Shown in pieces: positions 51,871 through 64,000 of a stretch of DNA of 64,000 nucleotides (the stretch's first letter is position 1; each line of letters opens with the position of its first letter). The stretch is from Centropus unirufus (lineage: Eukaryota > Chordata > Aves > Cuculiformes > Centropidae). The position numbers and the translations under genes are program-made. The notes below the pieces were generated by a model. That model ran no database searches and was not told the origin of the DNA. It saw only the letters and a list, made by a program, of their open reading frames with translations. The stretch lies in assembly GCA_013397695.1 (NCBI GenBank), contig VYZI01000020.1:2290215-2354214 (forward strand), written 5' to 3'.

Positions 51871-53520
51871 TTATGCCTTGACACAGAGGGTCTGAATGGA
51901 ACTAGGGATTTAATTAAGGCTAAAAGGTCTGGCCTTGCTCCCAGTAAGAAGCAGCAGAGCTGTGCGCAGCTACTACACAGCTCATTTTATGGTGAACCTA
52001 GCACTGTAAAATTTGAAAATTACCATGAACTTCATAGATTAGGTCAAAGCATAAGCTGAACTAGGTCACAACCCACCCAAGTTATACCACATTATATTCA
52101 GTGAACTCTGATGATTTCTGTGAAGGTATAGCATTATTAGTGGCTTTATATTGGTCCTAAGATGTCTGCAGAAATTTTCTGAACTCAACTCAACTAGAAA
52201 GTTATCTTTCAGTGACAGATTATTAGAAGTCTATATAAGCTTCAGCAATACCCAATAATTTCTTGAATTATCTCATTAAAATGTCTCTAGGTCTATAGTG
52301 CCTGGACAGCCCAATTACCACTTTTTCAAGGTATAAAAAAGCGTTGCAGTTACTGTACCATTCAGACTCATAAAAAGTTTCCTCTTAGCATGATCTTGTA
52401 GCTATCTGCCACAGTCCAGCAGGCCAGTTATGTAGGGGTTGAGCCAATGGATCCGGAGCTCTGGCTGAGGGCATGAGGGTGAGCTCTCAGGGCTTTGCCA
52501 TGCATCACATGGACTTGTACGTGGCACAAATGTGAGCAGGTTCCAGCTTCCGCTCTGGTGTCCTAGCAACAGAAATCGAAATATATGCAATTGTGAAACT
52601 CCTTGATTTATCAATTTGTTCAGCTTGCAGTCTACGTGACTTCAAGACAAAAGCACAAACATACACTTGCACATTGTACATGTGTCTGTACATAGATGTG
52701 CATTTATCACTCCTTTATATAAATATATCTGTGCAAAGATACGCGCATATATATAAATCACCAGAATCTATGGATATTTAGATCATGACCAGAGCAGTCT
52801 AATTCAAGTTTTCATGCATGCTGTTATGGAGAAAACAATTAGAATTTAACACGGAAAGAGGTTAAGAATCCTTGCTTAAGTGAAGGATCCTGATATGATG
52901 CAGTTTTCTGCATTATAGTGCTAGTCTAAGAACCTCTGTAAAATATCTTTTTATAGAATATCTCAAAATAACATTATCATGTTTAAAATATCCTCTAACG
53001 AAGTCTGATTATTTCTGCTCTGAAATGCAAGTGCATTTACAGATGGTTCTACCATATTCCATCCTATGCTATGGAAAGAAAAAAGCTGAAATTCATCTGG
53101 ATGCTCACTAGTTTGCTAATCTGCCTAAAATTTTGAACATTTACTTCTGCTACTACCTCAGCTGAGTTCCAGGAAAAAAGATTTTTTATTTTTGAGGGGA
53201 GCTCCTGATTTTGCCGGGTAAGATTTCAGAAGCAACAGAAGAAGAATGTGAATGTTTGTATATGCTCATAAATTGTTATTTACCTCTTGCAACATATTTT
53301 TTTAAGTGTCCCATCACTTGGCTCTGCTTTTAATTACACTTGCTTTCTGTCTTGTATGACCTTTCAGGGGTCACTATTTGAAGAGATAATGCTTGAGAAA
53401 ATGAGAGGGGACACTCTGGCTTTGTGTTTATAGCACTAACTTTCCCTCTTATTATTCTATTCATTGTTGAAAAGCTATCTTGTAACATTTTTAGTACACA
53501 ATCTTCAATAATTTTTTTAG
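51871..53520. other. Unique sequence, no gene supported
   Basis: A short AT/GC alternating patch (cgcgcatatatataaat) lies near 52742-52758. Nothing else was recognised. Confidence 0.45.
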
Positions 53521-53642
53521 CAGGTGTTTCTCAAAAGGCAGAGTTGGAAATCCTGCCTCCTGATATTGATCAGTCTTTGGCAAAAACAAAAGTGCCAGCA
53601 AGGGGCTACAGGCATTGCTTCCACCCTGCAAGTTCTGATTAG
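53521..53642 (+). other. Weak exon-like open frame
   Basis: The tract 'caataatttttttagcag' precedes the frame VSQKAELEILPP, then DIDQSLAKTKVPARG, which has the mixed charged and polar composition of a real soluble protein. It runs to a tag at 53640-53642. I could not find a good donor inside it, and no family is recognised. It could be a terminal exon, a decayed exon or chance. Confidence 0.15.
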
Positions 53643-56600
53643 AAGCCATATAGAAGAAAGTGAAAGAAAATTGTTCTGGAGAAAGAATACTTATCTTTCT
53701 AACTGGTTAACACCTCATGAAAGTGTTAGCCAGGTAGTGCTAACTGATCTGAGAAAGTGCAAAATGTTTGAACTGCCTTGGCATTTTTTCTTACCAAGCA
53801 ATCCCTTCATTTGTCCTCCTTTATTTAAATACAAGATTTTAGCAGGGGAGTGAGGGTGTTCCTTTTCCTCTTGATGTCTTTCTCTATCTTTTCCTGACCT
53901 CCCTCGGTCCTTTAAGCGTTCCTAGACTATAAAGGGCAGTTACGCTCTTTCAATACAGCCCTGTCATGATGTTTTAAAAATACTTAACTCAATGGCCAGT
54001 TCAGTCATAAGACTTCACTAAGCATCTCATCAAGAGGCGAGCGTGAACAGTTTGGTATCACAAAGTTTCCCGATCCAAAGCAGAAAGAAACTAGGGAATT
54101 TAAAAGGTTTCTATTGAGAGATGGAAGCTCTACCAGAAGATTTAACTATGTTGCAGCTCGGTTACTCACCTAGGATGTGTGGAACAGATGTGGTTAGGCA
54201 CTGGGATTTACCTCATCCCAGATGAGTACCCCGACGTTGAGTCATGAGGGGCTTTCCCCATGCCTAGGTCTTCCAGATCTGAGGAATTTTCTCAAGATTT
54301 TTTTTTCGAAAGCTCTTGTGTTCCCATATACATCTAGTTTTAACATAATGTTATAAAAATAAAAACTCCCCCCCGCACCGCTCAGTTTTCACTCAAAGAA
54401 AGAAAATAAGGGTTGAGTTTTTCCACCCATTTGAGCATACACAAAGCTTGGAATATCAGAGTTTGGAGGATATTGAGATTAGCCATCAAGAACATGAAAT
54501 CAAATCATCAGGGTAGCTAAAGCCAATGAGTAGCACTGGATCTTTGCCCTGCACAAGGCAGGGAGGAGAAGCAGTATTGGCAGTTTACCTTGTTGCTGTG
54601 CAGGGGCTGCCTCCTAAAGCTCATTACCCACAGGGTAAAGGTCTTGCTCTGGAGCCTCACGAGTCATCTCTAACATGTTGACATGTTGCTTGTTAGAGAG
54701 GGGCCCGTAATTGTTAATTGTGTTAGTGAAAACAGATAAGCCTGAGCATTACTCGGGCATCAGGGCAGAAATGAGAAAAACAATCTAAAGGGCTCACATA
54801 CTTTCCAGTTCTCATAAATCTTTCCCTGGATCAAAATGACTTGTTCCACTCTTTTGTAATATTCAAAGCAGTTAAAAGTGAATATTTATAGCACCATGGA
54901 ATGGCTGCCAACACTTATTTGCCCTGTCTCAAAATTTATGGTAACATATTTTTCTAACTGCAGCAATTTGCCACCAACTTTTACAGGGGTGTTAAGCATA
55001 AAGCACATATTAAAGAAAAAGTGGGATAAATCAACCTCTGATGATTACAAAGTATTATGGTCTATATAAAAGTGTACATTCATATACGACACTTAAGCTA
55101 GAAATGTGTAGAAAATTATGCAGGGAGAGATGTCTGCATTCATATGGCAATGAAGATCAGAGGACCTACCTCCCTTCAGTTACTTGGTCTAGGAAGGGCT
55201 TTGTATTTCTGAGGGTAATTATTATTTACTAGCATGCGGTAATTGTAATTGGCCCTAGTGTTTGCCAAGAGAGAAATGCTAAGGCAAACTCCTACCCAGT
55301 CTGCTGGGGTAAATCAGTGCTTTGCCTTTTCCCTTGTAGAGCTACAGTGGGGTCTGATACCTTGCCAAAGTTATGCCACCCTCTCTCTGTTTCCCCCAGT
55401 GGGAAGAGGCAGGCCAGGTTTTTTGTATGTGGATGTGTGCGTTTCACTCAGTGCCACTCTGAACATGCATCTGCTGCCCCTGAACCAGTGGCTGGATTTT
55501 TGGGGACAATCTGAGCTCCCGCTGCCCCCACAGATGGATTTGTTGCCACGCATCACTTACTGTGCTTGTGACTTTGCCCAGTGTCTTGGAGGAATCACAG
55601 TGGTATCATTAATCTCCGTGGTTTCTTCTCCTTGCCTATGTCTGTCAATAGCACGCTGATTTTTTTTCCTTTACTGTAGGTCACAAGGACACTTTGGTAT
55701 TGTACTTGCCTTTGAATAATTGTAGGTGCATTTCTGGTGCGGAATGCTTGGTCATTTTCACCTGTCACACGGGTTTAATTCTCATGAAAAGGAATCAGAG
55801 ATAATGCTTTGTACAAAATACATCATAAAGAATAGACAAGGGGTGTAGTTAAAATATGTAGCTAATGGCAGCAAATAAAATAAATTTAAATACCATCTCA
55901 CTGATGTGATGTGACTATTTTCCTCCTTTTTCCCCAAAGTCTTACCAGTGAGGCACTGTGTTTTCACGTTTAAAATGATGGTTTATCCTACTTCTGGCAG
56001 GGAGAGATTTGTCAGACTGTGTGCCATCCTACTCCCAAAACCAAAAATTAGGCTTAGGAAAGGTGGGGGTAGGGTGCATATTTGCATATATACTCTCAAA
56101 GACATGCCAACTCTGCTGCTACCTTAACAGGAAAACACAAGTCTCATCTGTGTATAATTCTTATTGTCTTTCATAAACTAAAAAATTGTTAGCTCAGAAA
56201 CTGAGGCACTCCACCACTGTAGATGGAAACAGTAGTGATGGTGAGCACTGCTTCATCTGGGAAGTTTCATTTCTTATGAATATATCTGCATTAATATATG
56301 TTGGTCCTTAATAAGAGGCGGTTCAGAAAGGTATTTGTTTTCAGTTAATAGGCATTACTGCCGACCAGCATCTGATTTGGATTTATTGAAGTAGGTGTTA
56401 AGCAGGAAGAACAGACTGGCATACCTGAAGGAGTTCTGTAACTGTCTGAATCGTTGTTAAAAACACAGCGCTGGCACATCTCTGATTTAATATACATTTC
56501 AGCAGTGACCATGGTAATAAAATCTGAAATGATTCATTCTCCTTTCATTAAAGTCAGAAGTGAAAAAAAAAGAGAACTGTAACAATTCAATAACAGAAGT

Positions 56601-58800
56601 GCTCCTGACCAACATGAAAGTATCCTTTTGACTAACAAGAAAAGACTAATCTTGTTGTTTTACAAAGCTACCTATTGCAGGCTGCGTTCTTTTTAAGCAT
56701 ATGTGGTGCTGCGGCATAATTCATCATGAAATTGCATGGTAAATTGAAAAGCTATCTTTCCGAAGGGCTGTGCCTCATTTCTAAATTGTACCCCTGAACT
56801 CCCAAGAGAGAGACAAAAGACAAAAATAGCTTGGATCTGGAGTTTAGGGAATTAATAGAATCAGGATTAAAAGCATGGGTTCCAGGCTGCAAAACCTACC
56901 TGGGTTTCAAAGGCAGAGGAGGATAACTTGCACTTCGGTGAGCCAAAATGGGTATCCTGACTGGCATCTGGCTAGTTGGAGGCAGGCAGCTTGGGACTGG
57001 AATGGGTGGATAGTACTAGGGGGTGATGCAACAAAAAGCCCCCTAGCATGAACTTCACCTCAGGCAGAGGCCTGTTCTGCTAAACATCTTGATATCTGAG
57101 ACTCTATTACCTTTCCCAAAGCTGCATCGGAGGAATAAAAAGAGCTAATGACACCTCACAGCACTGTTTTTTTTAACAAGTCTCCCAGACTGTTTCAGCC
57201 ACTCGAGAGACAAGTGATTTCATTTACAGTTACCTCCTGAAAGAAGGCACTTGTTTTGGGTTGAACTGACATTATCAGAGGAATAGGCTAAGAACATTTT
57301 CTTACCTGTGCTGAGAAAAGTTACTTTTTTTCCTAGTGAGTAAGTGAAAAGGGGCTACCACTATGCTTATAGTGGAATGGTTCTGCAGGGGATCAAATAA
57401 CTGCTCAATAGAGCAGCCCATCTCCAGGAGTGTGCCTAATTAATCTTGCTGTGCTGTGAAGGGACATCTATTCTATCAAAGTTTTTGGGCAGTCTTTCAC
57501 TTGTTTCAACAATTCTGCGCAGCTAAATTACTGCATCAAGAGTTGATAAAACAGGTTGAAAACAACTCTCTTTTTCAAGATGAATATATTTAGGCATCTA
57601 GTTTTCAGACTAGCCTAGATCCACATTATTCTGAGTATAACAAGTCAGATTTTTGGTGAGCTCTAATTACACATATAAAGTATTAATAATATTATTCATT
57701 TAAAAATGCTTTCATTGATCACTTACCACATAATAATGAACAGATTTAATGATATAGGTAGTATAATAAAACTCTCTTTTGATATAGATATACACACTTC
57801 AAGAAGGTTTACTTAATTACTTTGGGAACCAAAAGTAAATTTAAAATGGAGGTTATTAAATTCTCCTCTATAGTGGTAAATAATTTTAGCTAATCTACAC
57901 AGAATGTAAACATAGCTTATCTGCTTTTCATTGGGATGTGGCATGAATAATCACAGTAGAATCTTCTAACAAGACATTTTCCCATTCACAATAAAAACTG
58001 TCCATTGAAACTTGTGTTTAAAAAGATTTCCATAGCTGAAGCGTGTGAACAAATAGAATTACAAATAAGCACAACTGGCCAAGCAAAGAATGGTTGCATG
58101 GCTACAGAGGTATTCGTGGTTATTTCTTTTCTCTACATACATCTTTAAAGAAAGCACTTCATGAAGTATTTGGGGGATTTTTTACCAGCTTGACACTGAT
58201 AAACTGAAGATTTGCTGACAAAATGATTGATTACGTGCCATGTTCACTTGGGACACTAAGGAAACATGTTGCCTTGAAAACACTTGTCTATAATGTCTTT
58301 TAAAAATTCCAAGTAATCTTGCCAATTTAAAGAGTCAAACAGCTAAAAGCTTTCTTTATTTCCAAGGAAGATAAAAGGAGGAAAATACCTATGATGACTG
58401 ATGTACACTAAACTTAATTTAAAATAAAAAAAAAAGCACAATGTGCTCTGTGACATCCTGCTCTATTGCATTAGGGGATGAAGTCTCTCTCCAAATTTTT
58501 TTTTACCCCTTCTGGAGGGAAGAAAGTATACATTTGTCAATGCTCTGATGAGTCACTTCTTGTAGATACGCTATATTCTGTATTGTCTGTCATTAGCTAG
58601 AAGAGTTGGAAAATGCTAAGATATAGACTTGATATATGACTGTCCAGTTAGGCTGCACGCAGAAATTTTAAGTCTGATTTTTTCATTTAGCTTGAACTTT
58701 ACTTGTACAACTGTTTAACCTACAAAAGGGACATTTTCATTCCATAAAGATTGTGGTTTATGTAAATGGGTATCTTATAGAAAGCACTTTTTAATAAAAG
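53643..58800. other. Unique sequence with one G+C-richer patch
   Basis: At 55249-55660 the sequence is G+C-richer than its surroundings and open in several frames (136 and 65 codons on +, 61 on -), with acceptor-like tracts 'ttttcccttgtag' and 'ctgtttcccccag'. No family is recognised. At 57016-57046 ctaggggg and ccccctag form an 8-bp inverted repeat around 15 bases. An ATTA-rich patch lies at 57660-57760. No transposon was seen. Confidence 0.4.
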
Positions 58801-58838
58801 ACTAAAACTAGATCTATGGATACAGAGAAGAATTAGCC
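58801..58838 (+). pseudogene. Possible scrap of a U6 snRNA retrocopy
   Basis: The segment contains 'actaaaact', then gatacagagaaga exactly, then ttagc. This is the order of the middle of U6 snRNA (actaaaattgg, gatacagagaaga, ttagcatgg), with small insertions. The rest of U6, both the 5' stem and the 3' half, is not recognisable. It would be an old truncated pseudogene, or a chance resemblance. I recalled the U6 sequence from memory and did not run an alignment. Confidence 0.25.
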
Positions 58839-61800
58839 ATAATAGGACATATTTTATGTGAATATTTGTTTTACTTTCCTTGCTTGTTTACATTTGATTC
58901 TTAAGACATCTACTTTTGGCCAAAGGTCCAAAAGGTTTCAGTGCTCAGAGGTTTCAGCCTTCAGAGTTGCAAAGGGAAAGCTTAAAAGAATACCATTAAT
59001 GTTAAAATTTAGAACAAGGTAAAATCTAAGTTTTACACATTTAAGTTCTGTATTGTCACTGTGATTTTTATCTAGTGAAGTTTATCCTAACAAGAAACAA
59101 ACAAAAAAAAAATTGGTAAAAATTACTTGCTGGAACTTTGTGCAAATGTTCTCCTTCTGCTGAAGTTTATTGTTGAGGGGTTTGGGTTTTTTTTTTTCCT
59201 ACCTATGAAACTAATGATCATAGAATAAATTTTCAATATTGGAAAGATACAGTTCTTGAGGTTCTTGGCCTCTTGAGATTCCACTAGAAAACTCTTTCCT
59301 CTATGGGGACATTCAATTATTGTGGGAAGGGGTTCTCTCTGTATTCTTGAAATTTAAATTATGCCTTAATAATTTTAAGGGTTTTTATGGGAAAGGAGGT
59401 TAACTTCTTTGAAAACTTTTCATCGTACAGCCCACTATATTATACTAAATCTGTCAAAATTATAAATATGTGTGGGCTTTTCCATTTTCTACACATGGAA
59501 CAGTGGCTTTTTAGAGGAACATGGCTTTTTCATATTTTCTAATTTCAAAAGAAAAGCTGGTACAAGTGGCAAGCACATGGCAGGACAAAAATAATAAAAA
59601 TATTACTTAGGCAATACAATTCTTTCATGGCCGAAAATTAAAATTTTAGTGTACTCCAGTAGCATTGGGTTTGTGTTAATATTTTTAAGTTCATTTTGTG
59701 AGATTAATTAAGATACCTTTGCTGAGGGGAGTGAAGCTGTGAGCACACGAATCATCAGTGGCATTTGCCTGAATCTAGGAAAGTTTTTATGTCAGATTTA
59801 CATTTTTGTAGAAATTTCTGTGCTTGCTTCTTGCCTTAATGTCTGAGAATATTCAGACACAAAGGTATATAGCTTCATAATAACCTTCTGAGGTAGGGAA
59901 ATAGTAAAGTTCTGACTGAAGAAGGGCAATTGGCAAATGGAAAGATTGAAGTGTTGATTTAAGGGATTCATTAAGATTAATGTTGCTCTTATCTATGGGG
60001 GATCGCTGGTCCATATATAAATATTTATTAGATTGAGTAAAACTGTGTGCTTCAGAAAACTTTTCCTTGGATGAACCTTTTCACAAGGGCCTGTCTGTGT
60101 AGATAAGTACTGATGTGAGATTGGAATGAGTTGCGGTCACCTGTGAAGAACCATGCATTAGTTGTGTACAGTTTCAGGTGAGATAATTGCCCTTGGGAAA
60201 TAGTTCAGCCTTATCAGCCACTGTATAAGTTTTTACTTATTGGTGTTGATATGTGGTAATGCATCAAAATGTTGTGTGACCTGGGACTTGGTGTCACATC
60301 AATGGCAAAAATGCAATTCTAATACCTTCTTGTTGGTATATAGACTAAGTTAATAGTTTTACCTTATACCTTCCTTGCTTAGAACCACTAAGCAAGTCAT
60401 ATCAGAAAAATGCAATACCCCTTACTTGAAATTTTCAAAATAATGTCCATATAGAGATCATAGGCAACAAGTATTCCAAGAGATTAAATGTGGGCTGTGG
60501 CATGAACTCCCTTAGGACTAAGCTCATCTTAAAACTTTGTTTCTGATTTAGTGGTTTCTTTCACCAACTCCTCTTCTCATAAAAACGCAGCAGCAAGGAC
60601 CTTACATTTCCTCTTCTGGGAAGAGAACAAAAAGGCAATGAAGTACATATGATAGGTGTTCTTTTGGTGTGTTGCTGATGGGTAGTATAAATCTCATAAA
60701 GAATAGGACTTTTCCCAAAGATTCCCCAGACTGGCACTGTTCTGGTAGTCTTGATGATAAAGTGCTGTTTAATCCTTTCTTTTGCTTCTCCCCTCTCATT
60801 ACCCTCAAAATATCTTCTTTTGAAGTTCAAGCTCTCTTTTTTGCCTAGAACAGTATTAAAAACATTTTCATCATCGAGTTTGTATGTATGTGGCTTAGAA
60901 TCTCTGTCAAGTCAGCTGTCAAAATTCAGATCCCATTTTTCATCTGCAAGTAGCCCAGCAAATCCACTTAAGTAATTAGAATAAAAGAATGAGGCCAATA
61001 CCCTTAGGGACAGGACTATCTTTTTTTCACTGTTGGACACAGCATGCAGCTTTTTGTTCACTCCGAGTTGACACTGTAACAGTCAGCAGTCAGAGATTCT
61101 CATTTCCTCCCTCTCTCCTGTTTCATAATGAAATGTGTTGGCTAGGAAGCCACAGTGGTGAAAATATTCTAGTTTTCAAATTGTCCTGATGCTAAATCAG
61201 GAGGAATCCAAAACTTTTCATTTCAGAGACAATAGTCTAGTGGAAGAAGCATCACCTGAGAATGGGATGATGAATTATTAAATCCTAGCTCTGCATTGTT
61301 CAGAGGCAAGACTTGGATGATCTCACATAATTCATAAATGAATGCCCTTACTTCGGGGCCACTGGCTATCTGAGGACGGTGTGAAGTGCCTCATTCGTTC
61401 CCACCTACAGCCTTTTTTTTGTTCCAATGCAAAATTCCATCCAGAAACATCACAAATATTTTCATAGTTCAAAGTTTCCTTCAAAAGATTCCAGTGGAAA
61501 GATCATTTAAATTATTACTAATGTCCTAGTACAAGACTTTTCTCCCAAGCATCTTGTTCAGATGAAAATATATTTCATCTTGAAGGACTGGAATCCACTG
61601 CGTAGCTCCACCACCCCAAATTACCTTAGATAGCTTGATCCACAGTTTTTAATGTGCTCATTATTTGACTGATCTTGAACCAGCTACAGAATGTTTTGCT
61701 CATATAGGGATGTCTATGGGGGATGACTCAAATACTGTAATTTGTTACATCAGCAACAAACTGGGAACTATGGACTTTCCCTTCTCCATTGAAAAATTAA

Positions 61801-62124
61801 TTAAGCAAGAGGATGGAGGCAGACTAATCTTTTAATAATAGTCCTCTTAGGCTCTGTTAGAGACAAACTCTATTAAGAGATGCTTCTGTTGAGCCATTAG
61901 CTCTAATGGGATCATAGACCAAAGTCTGTCCTCTGTGCTGATTCGTGGGTGACCCCTGGTAGAGCAAGAAGCTTTGTCTCCAGGATGTGTTAGGGCCTTC
62001 TTCTGAGAGTATTATCTTGAAACAGGAACTGCACTTCCGAATAGCATGTTATCTTATGATTAGAGTCTTGCTTGTTCTCTTTTTTTAATGTGTTTCTCTT
62101 GCTTACTTCCTACCGGTCTTTCAG
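58839..62124. other. Unique sequence, no gene supported
   Basis: A T-run within a gggtttgggttt(T)n tract lies at about 59176-59200. The repeated word aggtttcag occurs twice near 58936-58960. No exon or transposon was recognised up to the acceptor at 62124. Confidence 0.45.
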
Positions 62125-62312
62125 ATCAGATCCTTAGCTCAAATGAACTGGCTAAAACATCACTTAAACCAGGGCAAATAGACATAAACGTATTCCTTGA
62201 CGTGATAAAGTCAAATACCAATGTCAGAATTGAAAAGGAATTAATACTGTTCTCACTTGAATCATGGCTCGATCAGGGTTACTGGCAATGGCAATATCTT
62301 ATTTGGTTTTAA
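62125..62312 (+). CDS. Candidate coding exon, soluble protein, unidentified
   Basis: The acceptor tract cttgcttacttcctaccggtctttcag ends at 62124. The frame that follows (exon phase: the last two bases of a codon come first) reads QILSSNELAKTSLKPGQ, IDINVFLDVIKSNTN, VRIEKELILFSLESWLDQG, and ends at a taa at 62310-62312. The composition, with balanced charges and amphipathic helices, looks like a folded soluble protein, unlike the F/L/S-rich chance frames elsewhere in the window. No strong donor is visible: gatcagg|gttact near 62278 is the best and is weak. The exon may end there or run to the stop as a terminal exon. I do not recognise the family. Confidence 0.4.
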
Positions 62313-63809
62313 TTTGATCTTCTAAGGAGCAAGATGCAAGACAGGAACTTATGTTTTCAAAGTAAGAAAGGTCTCCAGAACTTCCAGAATTCCTCTTTTT
62401 CTTTTCATTCATACTTTTAGAAAACATTTTCTGTATGCATTTTCTTCTCTTAATTGTGGTGCATGAAAATCATCTCCGTATTTACTCTCTTCATAAATGC
62501 TTGCACCTACACATGCTACCAGTTGCTGTTTAAAGCACATTTAAAACATACCTACCGGCAAATGTCAGACTACTGCCTAGAATTGACATCATGCTATAAA
62601 TCCTGGCCCATCTGTCACTCTGAGGAGGACTTATGACTCCAAGAGCATGATAAGAACAAGCAAAGTTTTCTAGCCTAGGCACTGGCAACATGAGTGGGAG
62701 CAGCAGAGGACACGGGCAAGCAAGCAGCTGAGTCCCAGAGAGAGGCAATGCAGAGTGGGAAGTAACAGGAGAACTGCCAGCAGCAGATTTGAAAGCAAAA
62801 TACAGATATGTTTGTACATGCCTTCCCTACTTCTGTCTCCCGTCCTCCCATTCCTCATCCACCCATGCTGAAATTACCATAACCCACTTTCAGGGCAGAC
62901 AGTTATTTTCTCCAACTGCTTTGTTATTTCAGAAGCGATTCGTTGAATGGATATAAAGCAAAAGTTATTAAAACTCTTCCTTGTTTCCACTTCTCCTTCC
63001 TGCTGCCTTCAAACTGCTTTTCTAAATCTTGGCATTCAGTTAAGCCCTAAAATCATAACACCTTTTCTCTAACCATGTTGTGCTCCTTTTCTAAAGCCTC
63101 TCATTTCTACTATGGTGCTCCACTCAGCATGCAAATGAGTGTTTTTTTCTGTGACCTTTTTCTCTTAAAAGCCTAAATTTTCTCATCAGTTAATCAGGTC
63201 ATGTCTTCAATAACACTGTCCTTCATGATTCACAGATGTTCAGTAATAAGAAGTAAATATATTGATAGCATAGAACTATTATTGTGATTTTCAAATATTT
63301 ATTTGCGGCAAGCAATGTAAGATCTTGTGCACTATGTGCCTCTATCTACTTATTAATGCAAATTTCTTCTCTTGTTGCTTCCCTACTTTTAAATATTTCA
63401 TTAGCATCCAGAAACTTCGGCTATGGTCCAGGATCCTTCAGTTATATATACTGGGAATAAAAACGTACCCCTTTGAGGAAATAAAAACAAGCACAGTGGA
63501 CAGCTTTATATTTATTAACATTTTGCTTTTCCAGATATGTATTAAAGGACAAGTATGTATGAGAATTCCATATCTCATGAGACTTGTAATCTAATTTATA
63601 TTAACTAATCTTAATGCTGACGAAATGTGTGTGTTTAGATGATTCAGAAAGGATTCTTTTTACCTTAACTAAAAATATCCCTGAACAGTTGTCTACAGCA
63701 AAATTCATGCAGAAAGTTACAACATCCTAGCTAGACTGTTTCAATTCAAACACTGCAGTGTACAGGCTCTTTGCTGAAGAGAGTTTATTCTTATAGTTTA
63801 AAATAAAAT
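62313..63809. other. Unique sequence, no gene seen
   Basis: No repeat family or further exon was recognised. If the 62.1-kb exon is real, this is its downstream intron or 3' UTR. Confidence 0.45.
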
Positions 63810-63871
63810 TATATACACACACATGCTCATTTACATATATATATTTGTACATACGCATATATGTATGCGTA
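63810..63871. repeat. AT/AC simple repeat with 8-bp inverted repeat
   Basis: Degenerate (TA)n/(CA)n text (atatacacacaca, acatatatatat) ends in tacgcata at 63852-63859 and tatgcgta at 63864-63871. These are perfect reverse complements around the loop tatg. It is a typical decayed microsatellite. Confidence 0.85.
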
Positions 63872-64000
63872 AAAATAGTCTGAAAGCAAGAGCAGTCACT
63901 GGAATTCTGTTTACAAAGTACAATAAGACTCTACATGAAAGTCAACTTGACCTTATAGGTGGCATGTGAAGAAGTCCAGCACCTTAGTAAGTTAGTAGCA

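Noticed and set aside
51763..52059. 98-codon frame as a gene
   Set aside because: It starts inside the LTR and continues into its flank; no coding signals of its own.
59216..59232. 'gatcatagaataa' as a minus-strand CR1 tail
   Set aside because: The sequence on the expected side does not continue into CR1 3' text.
1..64000. CRISPR arrays, operons, phage or bacterial mobile elements, tRNA or rRNA genes, CpG-island promoters
   Set aside because: None seen: no spaced identical repeats, no dense ORFs, no tRNA B-box in a cloverleaf context, and CpG is depleted throughout.

Overview
The window is AT-rich, CpG-poor, intron-or-intergenic-looking vertebrate DNA, almost certainly from a bird. The main evidence is the repeats. 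Two old CR1 LINE copies lie at about 9.56-10.16 kb and 36.46-37.09 kb, the second keeping the CR1 3' end with its 'gattctgt' tail. Two copies of one avian endogenous-retrovirus LTR family lie at about 2.59-2.78 kb and 51.36-51.87 kb. There are no Alu, B1, L1 or other mammalian repeats, and nothing prokaryotic (no dense ORFs, operons or ribosome-binding sites). A 100-N block at 21842-21941 is an assembly gap of conventional size.

Coding content is very sparse. The best candidates are two exon-like segments on the + strand. At 42005-42196 a pyrimidine-rich splice acceptor is followed by 63 codons with a charged stretch, one membrane-spanning segment and a short basic tail ending in a stop; this looks like the last coding exon of a single-pass membrane protein. 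At 62125 another good acceptor opens a soluble, charged reading frame of about 60 codons. Weaker exon-like segments lie at 53521-53642 and 38276-38571. The longest ORF is 220 codons at 23314-23976; it is long for this base composition but resembles no family I know. I cannot name any of these proteins, and no complete gene structure can be read from the window.

Layout: 1-2.6 kb unique; 2.6-2.8 kb LTR fragment; 2.8-9.5 kb unique with simple repeats; 9.5-10.2 kb CR1; 10.2-23.2 kb unique with the gap; 23.3-24.0 kb long ORF; 24-36.4 kb unique with low-complexity tracts and two clean small inverted repeats; 36.5-37.1 kb CR1; 37.1-42 kb unique; 42.0-42.2 kb terminal exon candidate; 42.2-51.3 kb unique; 51.36-51.87 kb solo LTR; 51.9-62.1 kb unique with a possible U6 snRNA-derived scrap at 58.8 kb; 62.1-62.3 kb exon candidate; the rest unique with simple repeats. 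A gene desert, or long introns of one or two + strand genes, would both fit. I did not find a convincing new biological system. The items most worth checking are the exon candidates and the long ORF.
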